Shown: positions 1 to 9,555, numbered from the stretch's first letter. The stretch: DNA of 64,000 nucleotides from Candidatus Sumerlaeota bacterium (GCA_026398535.1 JAPLSQ010000061.1:31934-95933); one strand, 5' to 3'. The notes: a model not told the origin generated them from the sequence alone. Numbers and translations are program-made.

Positions 1-997
1 ATTTGCGTATGGCCAGCGTGGGATCGGCGACCAGAAAACCCGCGCGGCGTGCCTCATTAACAAACGGGATTGCCCACGACTGGTCCTTCTCAAGCGGCGC
101 GTTCTCCCAGTCCACAACATTGGGATTCATCAGGAAGATGGCCGCGATGCCGCGCGTGCGGCATGTTTCGCCAATGGCGCGAATGGCCGCAAGGCAGTTG
201 TCCTCGCCCGCGAGATCACGCATTTCAGGGGGAATGACGGCGGAATTGATAAAAAAGCGCTGATTGCCCGTTGCGTCGCGTCCCATCGGCAGTCCTTCCA
301 AACCGATCAACGACCCGCTGCCCGCCCGGTCACCGAGCCATCGCAACCGGCGGGCGCGGATATAATCCCACACATAACTCCGGTCAATCCGCCATGGATT
401 GTCCCGCTTCTTCATGAAATTCGGCAGATCAATGTCATTGCCGTCAAACTGGACGATAAGAACCTGCGGGTTATAACCCAGGACATGTTTTTCAAAAACC
501 TCGCGCTCCATCACCGTGTTGTAACCCGGCACTGAAAAATTCATGACGCTGATCTTCGCGCTGCCCAGGCACTCATTCAGAACCTGTTCGAGCGCCTCGG
601 GGTAACCGTCGCGCTGTCCCACCTTCCACCCGAACGAACCCGAATCCCCCAGCACGGCAACGCGCACCGTTCCCGCTTGGGCGGCTGTCGTGAACTCGTC
701 GTCGCGGAATCCCGCCGAATTCGTGCGCAACTCATGACCGCCAAAGCTCACAGAAAGATTGGGAATGAGCGAGTAGACGAGACGCGGATCATGATCGGCC
801 ACGACAAGATCGCCCAGCGACGCCTCCCTGCCCTTCAGCCGGCTCAGGTGCGACTCCAGTTCCGCCAGCGTCACATGCGGATGCGCCGCTTTCCACACGC
901 GCATGCCAATCTCCAATAACAACAATCCCGCCAACACCGATGCGATCATCAGCGAAACATTGGCGGCACAGCCAAAACGGCGAAACGAACCCGACAT
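1..997 (-). CDS. SGNH/GDSL-hydrolase family protein, membrane-anchored (3' end outside window)
   Basis: The minus-strand reading frame opens with ATG at 997 and runs off the left edge after about 332 residues. Residues 11-30 form one hydrophobic segment, so the protein is probably anchored in the inner membrane with its catalytic domain outside. SGNH blocks are visible: LGDSGSFGW with the presumed nucleophile Ser119, a glycine at about 158 in VPGYN, and the Asn187 block FDGND. The C-terminal Asp-His block lies outside the window. It follows another SGNH protein on the same strand after 120 bases. Such pairs often modify acyl or acetyl groups on envelope or exported glycans, but the substrate here is unknown. 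Confidence 0.75.
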   Translation of the reverse strand, partial: MSGSFRRFGCAANVSLMIASVLAGLLLLEIGMRVWKAAHPHVTLAELESHLSRLKGREASLGDLVVADHDPRLVYSLIPNLSVSFGGHELRTNSAGFRDDEFTTAAQAGTVRVAVLGDSGSFGWKVGQRDGYPEALEQVLNECLGSAKISVMNFSVPGYNTVMEREVFEKHVLGYNPQVLIVQFDGNDIDLPNFMKKRDNPWRIDRSYVWDYIRARRLRWLGDRAGSGSLIGLEGLPMGRDATGNQRFFINSAVIPPEMRDLAGEDNCLAAIRAIGETCRTRGIAAIFLMNPNVVDWENAPLEKDQSWAIPFVNEARRAGFLVADPTLAIRK

Positions 998-1117
998 GAT
1001 CAATATCCGCGTGCAATACTCAGGGGGGCGGCCTGCTTTACAAGACAAGAATGGAGTTGAAACTTGCACAATGCGCAAAGACCAACGCGCATGCCTTATA
1101 TCCGGGTGTCTCCCGGA

Positions 1118-3115
1118 TTATGGGGACAAGCTTTCACACGCCTGCAATCCACCGAGAAACGCGCGCATGTATGGCGTGCTATTTAGCGCGAGTTGAGCGG
1201 CCATGTTATCATAATTCAGCGCCTCATCCGGTCTGTCGGCCATCCGCAACAGGCAGGCGAGCGTTCGCGCAAGCAGGGCGGTCGGCTGCCCTTGCAACCG
1301 CTCGACACTGCGGGCTTCCATAATGCATTCATCGAGCAACACACGGGCAGCCGCACCGCCAGCGCCGTCGCATCGCGCGGCAGCGGCGGCGTGAAGGCAG
1401 CGCGCGGCGCAACGCTCGTCGCTGAAAGGCGCGGCGTTCCCGACGGCGCCCGCGAAATAAGCGCGAGCCCGCGCGTAATCCCGGGCCCGCAACGCGGCGC
1501 ATCCGCCGAAATAGGAGATCGGCAGCGCGACGCCCGATGTTTGCCGCGCAATTTTCCACTCCGCCGCTGCCGATGTATCGATGACGTCAAAGCCGTTTTC
1601 CATCTCCGCGATCAGCTCGTCAACGCGCCGCGCGGCTGCTCCGTTGTTGTACTTGAGCGGCGGCTCATGCATGTAAGCCGCCATCACGCGCGCCACGCGA
1701 TAATCTTCCAGCGGATTCCAGCCCAGTTCCTCCGCCAGCTTGCGCCATGACGGCGCCTGGTCAGCGGCAGTTGAGGACGTCAGAAAACCTTCCCGTCGCA
1801 AAGCCCCAACGATCGTCCGCGCAAGCAGTGCCTGACCGGGCAGAGAGGGATGGAGGTGATCCTCAAAGAGTTCGCGCCCGGGCGGACCGTTGGCGTCGGC
1901 GGCAAATGCGGCTTCAGCGTCGGCAAGAATTGCCTTCTCGTCCGCGGCCGTTTTTCGTATCTCGCTGTTGATGGCGCGGGTGGCGCGCCATGGCAGGACG
2001 TCGAGATCGCGCGCCATGCGGAATTCCCCGGCCGCGGCGCTTGTCTGACCCGCCGCCGCCAAGCATTGCCCGAGGCGGTAACGCGCCAGCGCGTGGCGCG
2101 GCGCTTCCACGACAAGTTGTTCCAGTTCAGCACATGCGGTGGTGTCCGCAGCGGCGAACCGCGCGCGCCATGACGGCGCCATGTCCGGCGCCAGATCAAT
2201 CTCAGACGAACCCATGGGCGCAAAGTCGCGCTCGTTGCTGGCCACGGTCGACACAACCACGGGGACGCCGTGCGCGCGCGCAACGCTGACAATCGCGCGG
2301 AGATTGCCGGAAAGGCAGCTCTGCGCCCGCGCGCGAAGCGGACTGTCAGGCGGAATCTCGCGTCCCTGCGACATGATTTCGCCAAAGGATTTTATTTGTT
2401 CCCGATCGGCGTCCGTTGCGCGAAACATCCCGCTCAATTTCTGCGCCGCCTGTATGAGCGCCGTTCTACGCAAATTTGCAAAAAGCGACATCAGCGCGGG
2501 CGAAGCGCCTGCCGACTCAAACGACCCCACACCAAACGCCCCATAAATTTCATTGTGCCCGGCATAAACCACAAGCAACGAGGGCTGGAGACAGCGGAGT
2601 GCTTCCTCCGCGATTTTCCGCATGGGAAAACTGGCGATGCCACGCACACCGAGATTGATGACCTCGACCTTTTTTTCCGGCGCCAGACGCCGGAACATGA
2701 CACGCAGAAATTCCGACGCGGCAAGATTGCGCGGCATGGGGAAGCCCTCCACCGACGACTCGCCAAGCATGACCACGCGCAACGTCTCCGCAGGCAACGG
2801 AACAACGAACCTTTCGGCGCGAAATCCCTGCAGGACGCTCCGCCCCTCCGAGGCGGAACGCCAGAAATAGACCGACAGCGAAGCAGAATTGGCGCCCGCC
2901 AACTCAGCATTGGGCGCCATCTGATTGCGGGCCATCTCCGCGCCAAACACCGGCAGATCGGCGATTCTTGCCACCGGAACAAACATCGGCGCCGCCCCCC
3001 CAAATCCGACCGCACGAAGCGCCAGCTCGATCAGTCCGGTAATCAACAACGCAAAACCGGCAAGCGCCAGCCGGTGCTTCCATGTGAATCTCGCGGCTGG
3101 TCTTGTCCGGCTCAC
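1118..3115 (-). CDS. SGNH-hydrolase protein with TPR-like C-terminal half
   Basis: The product has 665 residues. The first in-frame start is a GTG at 3115 and no strong ribosome-binding site was seen, so the start is uncertain. Residues 15-37 form one membrane anchor. The SGNH domain follows: MLGESSVEG (Ser120), VRG (Gly159), AGHNE (Asn188) and a C-terminal DHLHP (Asp419/His422). The oxyanion Asn block reads GHNE where many family members have GxND. Ala-rich helical segments around 323-372 and beyond 540 look like TPR repeats, as in the SGNH proteins with tetratricopeptide repeats found in several candidate phyla. It probably acts outside the membrane on an acylated glycan or protein; the reaction is not deducible. 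Confidence 0.72.
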   Translation of the reverse strand: MSRTRPAARFTWKHRLALAGFALLITGLIELALRAVGFGGAAPMFVPVARIADLPVFGAEMARNQMAPNAELAGANSASLSVYFWRSASEGRSVLQGFRAERFVVPLPAETLRVVMLGESSVEGFPMPRNLAASEFLRVMFRRLAPEKKVEVINLGVRGIASFPMRKIAEEALRCLQPSLLVVYAGHNEIYGAFGVGSFESAGASPALMSLFANLRRTALIQAAQKLSGMFRATDADREQIKSFGEIMSQGREIPPDSPLRARAQSCLSGNLRAIVSVARAHGVPVVVSTVASNERDFAPMGSSEIDLAPDMAPSWRARFAAADTTACAELEQLVVEAPRHALARYRLGQCLAAAGQTSAAAGEFRMARDLDVLPWRATRAINSEIRKTAADEKAILADAEAAFAADANGPPGRELFEDHLHPSLPGQALLARTIVGALRREGFLTSSTAADQAPSWRKLAEELGWNPLEDYRVARVMAAYMHEPPLKYNNGAAARRVDELIAEMENGFDVIDTSAAAEWKIARQTSGVALPISYFGGCAALRARDYARARAYFAGAVGNAAPFSDERCAARCLHAAAAARCDGAGGAAARVLLDECIMEARSVERLQGQPTALLARTLACLLRMADRPDEALNYDNMAAQLALNSTPYMRAFLGGLQACESLSP

Positions 3116-3127
3116 AGGCGCACTTGA

Positions 3128-3265
3128 TTAGTCGGGGCCGCTCATATGATGCTCGAGCAGACACCGAAGTTGTTCCATCTTGTAGGGTTTCTGTATGAAT
3201 CCCGCCAAATCCTCCGCGGAAAAGCGGGCTTTCCCATGTGCATTCTTTGTCATCTTGGCCAAGGC
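3128..3265 (-). pseudogene. Remnant of a response-regulator receiver domain C-terminus
   Basis: Between the SGNH gene and the phosphoesterase, a 45-codon frame ends at a stop at 3128-3130 and is closed upstream by a TGA at 3266-3268. It reads SAEDLAGFIQKPYKMEQLR and then about 12 more residues. This is the beta5-alpha5 end of a receiver domain, including the conserved Lys-Pro of the cis-peptide loop. No phosphoacceptor Asp or N-terminal half is present, so it is a decayed fragment, probably of a hybrid histidine kinase or a stand-alone regulator. Confidence 0.5.
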
Positions 3266-3353
3266 TCATATAATAAGAAACAGGCATAATCAATCCCGTT
3301 TTCAAGCGCCCCCATCTTGATTTCGTCGGGCGTCAAGCGCGCGCCGGCGATGG

Positions 3354-4160
3354 CTACAGGTGCGCTTTCTCAAACACCCTTTCGATGGCGAGGGCGCGAC
3401 CGGTGGCGGGATCGAGCGTGACGAGGGCGCCGGACATGCACACGTTGCGGTCGCAAACCTCGTGGCGGCCGGGCATCAGGCGCAGGAACTTGTCCGTTAC
3501 GGATTCGATCTTCACGCCGATCACGCCGTCATATCCGCCGGTCATGCCGATGTCGGTGATATAGGCGGTGCCCTTGTGCAAAAGACGCTCGTCGGCTGTC
3601 AGCACATGCGTATGCGTTCCGAAGACGCAAGTCACATGACCGTCGAGATGCCAGCCCATGTATATTTTTTCGCTGGTGGCCTCGGCATGAAAATCGACAA
3701 AGATGATGGGTGTTTCGTTGCTGAGGAACGGCAACGCCTCGCGCGCGGCGCGGAACGGGCAGTCGATCGGCGGCATGAGAACGCGCCCGAGGACGTTGAG
3801 CACACCGATTTTCAGGGGCATGCCGTGGACGGCATAAAGCCCGTGGCCGCAACCGGGAATATCCATCCCGGCGGGATAGTTGGCCGGGCGCAGGATGCGC
3901 GGATCGCGGCCAATGACATCAAATGCGCCCTTGTTGTCCCAGACATGGTTGCCCGTCGTCAGGACGTCTGCCCCCGCTTCGATAATCTCGGCGGCTGTGT
4001 CGGCCGTGATGCCTTTGCCGCCGGCAAGGTTTTCGCCGTTGGCAATGATGAAATCGGCGCGGCCAGTGCGCCTCCATTCAGGCAGAATTCGCTGGAGCGC
4101 CTGGCGGCCGGGCTTGCCCATGGCATCGCCCACCAGCAATACGCGCAAGGATGCGCTCAT
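3354..4160 (-). CDS. YmdB-family metallophosphoesterase (TIGR00282-like)
   Basis: The product has 268 residues. The family relates to Bacillus YmdB, a dinuclear-metal cyclic-nucleotide phosphodiesterase. Metal-binding motifs are clear: GDAMGKPGR near the start, ANGEN at about 40-44, TGNHVWD at about 69-75, VDFHAEATSEK in the middle, and GTHTHVLTADE. I chose the ATG at 4160 (MSASLRV). The 20 extra codons possible upstream would be translated from a decamer repeat array and are not credible. It is the last gene of the run GH-like > folD > lnt > ymdB-like. The in vivo substrate in this lineage is unknown. Confidence 0.88.
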   Translation of the reverse strand: MSASLRVLLVGDAMGKPGRQALQRILPEWRRTGRADFIIANGENLAGGKGITADTAAEIIEAGADVLTTGNHVWDNKGAFDVIGRDPRILRPANYPAGMDIPGCGHGLYAVHGMPLKIGVLNVLGRVLMPPIDCPFRAAREALPFLSNETPIIFVDFHAEATSEKIYMGWHLDGHVTCVFGTHTHVLTADERLLHKGTAYITDIGMTGGYDGVIGVKIESVTDKFLRLMPGRHEVCDRNVCMSGALVTLDPATGRALAIERVFEKAHL

Positions 4161-4210
4161 GTGCGTGGTTGTCCGTGGTTGTCCGTGTTCATCCGTGTTT
4201 GTCCGTGTTC
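4161..4210. repeat. Five tandem 10-bp units, consensus GTCCGTGTTC
   Basis: Five consecutive decamers abut the start codon of the YmdB-like gene: GTGCGTGGTT, GTCCGTGGTT, GTCCGTGTTC, ATCCGTGTTT and GTCCGTGTTC. The array fills half of the gap between lnt and the phosphoesterase. A related decamer array lies at 34431-34500, again just upstream of a minus-strand start codon, so this is a dispersed repeat family. Confidence 0.85.
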
Positions 4211-4268
4211 TCCTACGCACAACACAAGCGGCAACGCATGATCATTCATGGCCGTGCTTTGCTGAAGA

Positions 4269-6125
4269 TCATATGTTCTTTCGCCGCTGCATACGATTGT
4301 AAAATTGTATCGCCGCCACCGCGGCCAGGAATGCCGCGCACGCGGCGCCGAACCAGTCGCCCATATGCGAATAGAAAGTGAGCTGCCATGTGGGGATGAA
4401 AACCGGTTCGACTGTTGCCGCCTGGACGCCAAACGGCGCGCTCCATGTGACCTCACCCGCCGGGGTGATGAAAGCGCTGATGCCCGTGTTGGCGCACCGA
4501 ACGACGGGCCGGCGCGTCTCGATGGCGCGGAAGATGCTCATCACATAGTGCTGCGACGGGCCGGAGGCCGCGAGCGTGCGCAGAACAGGCGCGCGAAAAA
4601 GCGTTCCCCAGAACCCCCCCGCCTTCTCAAGATACTTCGGGTCATACCATGCGTCGTTCGTGATGACGCAGATCATGCGCGCCCCGCCGCGCGCCAGACC
4701 GCCCGCCAGTCGCGCGAAGGCGCTCTCGAAACAGATCAGCGCGCCATATCGGATCCCGCCCGACTCGAAAATGGTCTGTTCCACGCCGCGCTGGAAACTG
4801 CCCACCATCAGAATGTAATCACGGAAGAAGGGAATCCTGTCAAAATACGGCGCCGCTTCACCGAACGGCACCAGCTGGACTTTTTCGTAAATGTAAGGCG
4901 TCAGGCCGTCCTCGGGCTTGACAAGCCATGCGGCCACAAGCTGTGCCATGTTTTCGGGCTCGAACAGCTCCGTTGTCCCGTCGTCGCGCGTCCGTAAGCC
5001 CAGCCGCGCCAGTGTTCGCGTTGTGGGGGGGGCGTCCTCGTCGGGCGTGAGCAATCCCCCGCCGAGACGGGCAAGGTATTCGGACAATGGCATCCGGTTG
5101 TCCGCGCCGAAGAAGATGTCCGCGTTCACGTCAAGCGCCAGCCGCCGCAACTGCGCATGCAGCGCGTTGTCGTAAATAAAAAATGGCGAAATGAAGGCTG
5201 ATTCGGGCATGACAACAATATGCGGTTCGAGCGGGGCGACGTAACGCGCGAGATCAAACAGTTCAACCGCCATCCGCAATTCAATCAACTGTCGCCTTTC
5301 ATCCGTTGTCTCCGGCGAATATGCCTCCCATTTGTCCGTCTGCGGCACATTCGGCTGAATGACCCCCACATGGCAGCGCGGCATTTTGCGCCCCGGTCCC
5401 GGGTGACTGCGCATCCGCCAGTGTTTCTCGCGTCCATGCCCCAGCGCGGCAAGCAGCGCAACACATATAAGCACAGGCAGACATGCCTTGAATCCGTGAT
5501 AGAGATGACCGGCCCCGCGACCGCGCGCAAAGCGCACCACGCCGCGCGCAAGAAGCATGACACCCGCGTTCGCGGCGGCAACCGCAAACGATACACAATA
5601 CACGCCGGCCACATCCGCCCACTGGATGATCGCGCGCACCGGCCCCGTGTGCTGCGACAGGCCAAGCGGATTCCACGGAAAGGCCAGATCCGTAAGGCTT
5701 CGCAGGTATTCCACGCCCGCCCACAGCGCCCCCACGGCGAACGGCGAGATCCACGCCGGCATGCGACGCATCGCATGCGATGCGGTAAACGCGAAAATCA
5801 TGAGAAAAACCGTCAGCGAAAGCGAAAGCAGAATCACCCCGGCCGGGATGAAGGGATTGAATGCCGTCAGGGTGTTGAGCCACCACAGGCCAAGGTAATT
5901 CCAAGTGAATCCGAAGATCAGCGTGCCCCAAGCCAAACAACGTCCTCTCATTCGGCGCAACGCCATGAAGAATGGAGCAAGGCCGAACCACGCAAGCCAC
6001 GACCAGGAAAACAATGGAAAAACAAAACCGCCGCACAATCCGCTGGCAAAACACATCGCGAAATCAAGGCGATTGCGCTGCCATTCCCCGCGCGAGGGAA
6101 ACAATGCGGCCAAACGCCTGATCAT
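4269..6125 (-). CDS. lnt: Apolipoprotein N-acyltransferase
   Basis: Lnt transfers an acyl chain from phospholipid to the N-terminal Cys of lipoproteins, the last maturation step in diderm bacteria. The product has 618 residues, longer than the roughly 510 typical of proteobacteria. The N-terminal third holds several transmembrane segments. The C-terminal nitrilase-like domain carries the triad: Glu in VVMPESAF, Lys in YEKVQLVPFGE and Cys in ALICFESAF. The start at 6125 is chosen because its ATG overlaps the folD stop as ATGA, implying translational coupling; an ATG further upstream would lie inside folD. An insertion of about 60 residues sits between the Glu and Lys motifs (around 340-400). 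The partner lgt is at 44463. Confidence 0.93.
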   Translation of the reverse strand: MIRRLAALFPSRGEWQRNRLDFAMCFASGLCGGFVFPLFSWSWLAWFGLAPFFMALRRMRGRCLAWGTLIFGFTWNYLGLWWLNTLTAFNPFIPAGVILLSLSLTVFLMIFAFTASHAMRRMPAWISPFAVGALWAGVEYLRSLTDLAFPWNPLGLSQHTGPVRAIIQWADVAGVYCVSFAVAAANAGVMLLARGVVRFARGRGAGHLYHGFKACLPVLICVALLAALGHGREKHWRMRSHPGPGRKMPRCHVGVIQPNVPQTDKWEAYSPETTDERRQLIELRMAVELFDLARYVAPLEPHIVVMPESAFISPFFIYDNALHAQLRRLALDVNADIFFGADNRMPLSEYLARLGGGLLTPDEDAPPTTRTLARLGLRTRDDGTTELFEPENMAQLVAAWLVKPEDGLTPYIYEKVQLVPFGEAAPYFDRIPFFRDYILMVGSFQRGVEQTIFESGGIRYGALICFESAFARLAGGLARGGARMICVITNDAWYDPKYLEKAGGFWGTLFRAPVLRTLAASGPSQHYVMSIFRAIETRRPVVRCANTGISAFITPAGEVTWSAPFGVQAATVEPVFIPTWQLTFYSHMGDWFGAACAAFLAAVAAIQFYNRMQRRKNI

Positions 6126-7012
6126 GAATTCTGCAATGCCGTCTTGGCGCATTCGAGGGTGTTGTGCAGGAGCATCGCGATGGTCATGGGGCCGACGCCG
6201 CCCGGAACAGGCGTAATGGCCGACGCCGCATCGCGCGCCTCCTCGAAGTCCACATCGCCCACAAGCCGGCTGCCCTTTGGCGCCGCCGGATCGTCCACGC
6301 GGTTGATGCCCACATCAATAACCACCGCGCCCGATTTGATCCAGGAACCTTTGACAAAACGCGGCTGGCCGATGGCCGCGATGAGTATGTCGGCGCGCCG
6401 CACGATGTCGGGCAGTCCTTCGGAGCGCGAATGGCAGACGCACACTGTCGCATCGCCCCCCGCGCCCTTGCGCATGAGCAGTTGCGCCACCGGTTTCCCG
6501 ACGAGGTTGCTGCGCCCGATGATGACGGCGAACCGCCCGCGCGTTTCGATGCCCTCCTCCATGAGCAGACGCTGAATGCCCAGCGGCGTGCACGGAACGG
6601 GCGCGGGCAGACCAAGCGATAGTTTACCGACATTGACCGGATGGAAACCGTCCACATCCTTTTCGGGCCGGATGCGCTCGAGCAGCGCCTGCTCGCTCAG
6701 CCCCTGCGGCAATGGCAACTGCAACAGGATGCCATGCACGCGCGGATCCTCATTGAGCTCATCAATCACGGTTTCAATCTCAACCTGCGCCGCCGCCGCA
6801 TGCATAGCGCGGATTTCAGAAAACCATCCCAGCTCGAGGCACGCCTTGCGCTTGTTGCGCACATAAACCTGCGAGGCGGGATGCTCGCCCACAATGATGA
6901 CGACAAGACCGGGAACAACACCAGATTGCGCGCGAAACTCGGCCGCCCCGGCAGCCGTCCGAGAGAGAGAGAGAGCCGCAATGGCTGCTCCGTCGATGAT
7001 CCGCGCCGTCAT
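6122..7012 (-). CDS. folD: Bifunctional methylenetetrahydrofolate dehydrogenase/cyclohydrolase
   Basis: FolD interconverts 5,10-methylene-, 5,10-methenyl- and 10-formyl-tetrahydrofolate, supplying formyl groups for purines; purM and purD lie at the other end of the window. The 296 residues match the family length. Visible motifs are YVRNKRKACLELG with the catalytic Tyr/Lys, VDGFHPVNVGKL, the NADP-site GRSNLVGKP, and ITPVPGGVGPMTIAMLLHNT. The start ATG at 7012 overlaps the stop of the upstream GH-like gene (ATGA), and folD in turn overlaps lnt, so the three genes are probably co-translated. Upstream in-frame codons lie inside the previous gene and were rejected. Confidence 0.96.
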   Translation of the reverse strand: MTARIIDGAAIAALSLSRTAAGAAEFRAQSGVVPGLVVIIVGEHPASQVYVRNKRKACLELGWFSEIRAMHAAAAQVEIETVIDELNEDPRVHGILLQLPLPQGLSEQALLERIRPEKDVDGFHPVNVGKLSLGLPAPVPCTPLGIQRLLMEEGIETRGRFAVIIGRSNLVGKPVAQLLMRKGAGGDATVCVCHSRSEGLPDIVRRADILIAAIGQPRFVKGSWIKSGAVVIDVGINRVDDPAAPKGSRLVGDVDFEEARDAASAITPVPGGVGPMTIAMLLHNTLECAKTALQNS

Positions 7013-9555
7013 TTCACCACCGCCACTCCCCAGCCGCCCGCCAGAAGCCAGTTCATGTCGCCCCCGTTCCACATGAACGAGCGCACGGAAGCGCTATCGT
7101 CGTAATCATCGCGGTCGTTCACCTGCACATCCCACGAAACAAGATCGCCACACCGGGGCGTGTAGCCGCCGAACGCGCTTTTGGGAATGAAGGCTTCCAT
7201 GAAATACCCACCGGGCCGCGATTTCGCGGCGATCCGGCTGCCGGGAACCTGTTTCTCAAAATCGCTTACAATGGCGTTGTTGCCGCCCATGCCCGGAGAA
7301 AGCGCGAAATGGCTGTCGCCCGCCGGTTTATCATAGTAATAATTGCCCTTGTAGCCCGCCGGGGCGAGATAGATTTCGATGGAGTCGCCGCGGTAAACGT
7401 CCCCCGCCATGCCATACTTGTTCATCATGGGAAAATCGTCGGTCACATCCGCGCCGATATAAATGCCGTCGGCTGTCCAGACCGCGGCCACGCTGGCCGA
7501 AATGTCGACCGGGCCGGTGTAGTCGCCGCGCGTGAGCTGGTCGCGGCTGCCCAGTTGCATCCTCGGCACGCCGGCGAACTCGCGCAGGCTTGCGTCGATG
7601 ACCGGCGGAGTGTCGCGCAGCGGCGTCACGGCAACCGCGAACGCGCGCTGCGACTTGAGCTTCGAGCCGGCAGGCGCGCCCTCATCGCGCCAATCGAGGC
7701 GGATCACCGTCGTGCCGCGCACGCCCTGAAACACCGAAGCAGGTATCAGTTCATCACTCTCAAAAAAAAAGCTGTCGGGCACGTGATGCCCAACCGCCGC
7801 GGCATGGGGATTGAAAACCCCCGAAGGCAGGCTCAATCCCGGCAGGGGCGGTTCGGCCGCAAACTGCCAGCCGCATCGCCCCTTGAGATTGATGTTCTGA
7901 AGCGTGATGCTTGTCATGATTTCCTTTGTTCCCGTCGTAAAGAAGGGACGGAAACGTCCGAGCAATTCCGGGCGCACCCAAATGCGCAACTCTTTGACAA
8001 CGGTGCGGCGCGCGGAGGGAATCTTGGCCTTGATCGTGTGCCAGCCGGGTTTCGTGAGCAGTGGCACGGAAAAAGTGAGCGTGGAACCGCTTTTCACCGG
8101 CCATCCGGCGGGCGGCTCGATGCGAATCTCGTCAAGCCGCGCATCGCTCATCGCGATCGTGAGTGTCGTGGAAACGCTCTGACCGGGCGACGCCATGATC
8201 GCGTTCTTCTCCCATCGTGTCATCGCGTTTTCCTCGAGCTCACAGCTTATCACGGGCACATAGACGGGCGCGGGCATGGCCGGCACGCGCGCCTGGTTGT
8301 TCCAGAATTCAACCGGCAGTTTTTCGCCGAGCATGGTGGTGTAACTATGATAGCCCGCCGCATCGCCCTTCCCCTTCGGTTCTGTCGTGATGCCGTCCTC
8401 GGTGAATTTCACATCCACAGCATCCTCTGTCGACCACACGGCGAGTTTGCGGCGCCGGTCGTCGGGTTTGCGCCCCCGCTCGGCGAACAGCAGCGCCTGA
8501 ACCTTGTCCGCCAAGTAAACCGGCCCGACCAGCTCATAATCCTGCAGTTGCGCGATCATCGTCTTGTAGGCTTGGAAGGCGGGCTTCTTGCGGCATTCGG
8601 GCGGCAGGGTTGTCATGCCCAGCTTTGTGCCCCAGTCACCGCCGGGGTCCGACACATTATCCGTCAGCGTGAACGGAAACACGCGCTCCACACCCGCGCC
8701 GATCATGAGCAGTATCTCGCGCATCCAGAGCACGGCCTGAACCTGCTCGCTGACGCCCTCGGCGAAGTAAGTAGTCACGCCTTGCTCAGTCACCCAGATG
8801 GGGCATTTTTTGCCGTGGCGCTCGAGCACGAGTCGCAGCTCGCGCACTTCATCGGGCATGCGGGCTTCGGGCTTGTCCACGCGATAATAATGATACGAGG
8901 CGACGTCGAAACAATCCGTGCCCGCAAGGTCGAGCACCTTTTCAATGAACGGCAGATCAAGCCCCGCGTTTGTGAAGGCAACGATTTTCACGGCAGGATT
9001 GGCCGCGCGCGCTTTCTCCGCCGTCAGGACGAGGAGTTTGGCGTAATCCGTTGCGTTGGGCTGGGGACGCCAGAAGGGCAGGATGTTCGGCTCGTTCCAA
9101 ACCTCCCAGTAATTGCAGTAGCCCTTGTAGCGGCCCACCACCCGGGTTACATATCGGGCCCATTCCGCGCGCTGCTCGTTGTTGGCGGGACCGCGGCTGT
9201 CGCGCCATGCCGCGCCATAATCGAGGATTGGAAACATCTGAACACCGTTGGAACGGTAGAGCTTCGACGCCGAGTCGGTCTTGCTGAAATCCCACTTGTC
9301 CGGCTGTTTCTCAATATCGCTCCACCAGAAATCCGATCTGTCCCATTTCACGCCAAGCTCTTTCATCAGCTCCCAGCGCTGCTTCAGCTCATCAGCCTGA
9401 TCGGGGCGATGGAAGTACCCGACCCCGTTGATGCCGAAATATGTGGGCGGATTAAGCGGAGCCGTCGCGTCCAGCGCTCCCGGTGGCGTCTGGCACCAGC
9501 CGGGCATGGCCGCGGCGGCAATCAACAAAACCCATATGCGCGTAATGCCATTCAT
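7009..9555 (-). CDS. Secreted clan GH-A-like glycoside hydrolase with C-terminal CBM9-like domain
   Basis: The product has 848 residues, starting at the ATG at 9555, which has a strong AGGAGG seven bases upstream. A signal peptide ends near residue 22 (AMPGWCQ). Residues of about 35-390 resemble a GH-A TIM barrel of the GH39/GH5 type: YWEVWNEPN carries the probable acid/base Glu and PIWVTEQGVTTY the probable nucleophile Glu. A beta-rich middle region follows. The last 200 residues (DGIYIGADVTDD, GDSIEIYLAP, WDVQVNDRD) resemble a CBM9/DOMON-like carbohydrate-binding domain. Substrate is unknown. Placement at the head of the folD-lnt operon is odd for an exported enzyme. Confidence 0.72.
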   Translation of the reverse strand: MNGITRIWVLLIAAAAMPGWCQTPPGALDATAPLNPPTYFGINGVGYFHRPDQADELKQRWELMKELGVKWDRSDFWWSDIEKQPDKWDFSKTDSASKLYRSNGVQMFPILDYGAAWRDSRGPANNEQRAEWARYVTRVVGRYKGYCNYWEVWNEPNILPFWRPQPNATDYAKLLVLTAEKARAANPAVKIVAFTNAGLDLPFIEKVLDLAGTDCFDVASYHYYRVDKPEARMPDEVRELRLVLERHGKKCPIWVTEQGVTTYFAEGVSEQVQAVLWMREILLMIGAGVERVFPFTLTDNVSDPGGDWGTKLGMTTLPPECRKKPAFQAYKTMIAQLQDYELVGPVYLADKVQALLFAERGRKPDDRRRKLAVWSTEDAVDVKFTEDGITTEPKGKGDAAGYHSYTTMLGEKLPVEFWNNQARVPAMPAPVYVPVISCELEENAMTRWEKNAIMASPGQSVSTTLTIAMSDARLDEIRIEPPAGWPVKSGSTLTFSVPLLTKPGWHTIKAKIPSARRTVVKELRIWVRPELLGRFRPFFTTGTKEIMTSITLQNINLKGRCGWQFAAEPPLPGLSLPSGVFNPHAAAVGHHVPDSFFFESDELIPASVFQGVRGTTVIRLDWRDEGAPAGSKLKSQRAFAVAVTPLRDTPPVIDASLREFAGVPRMQLGSRDQLTRGDYTGPVDISASVAAVWTADGIYIGADVTDDFPMMNKYGMAGDVYRGDSIEIYLAPAGYKGNYYYDKPAGDSHFALSPGMGGNNAIVSDFEKQVPGSRIAAKSRPGGYFMEAFIPKSAFGGYTPRCGDLVSWDVQVNDRDDYDDSASVRSFMWNGGDMNWLLAGGWGVAVVK

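Noticed and set aside
2904..3305. A 133-codon minus-strand frame across the start of the SGNH gene
   Set aside because: It overlaps the SGNH gene and the receiver relic in another frame, with no recognisable domain.
3266..3353. A frame reading AGARLTPDEIKMGALENGIDYA upstream of the receiver relic
   Set aside because: It has no start codon, is closed by stops on both sides and matches nothing I know.
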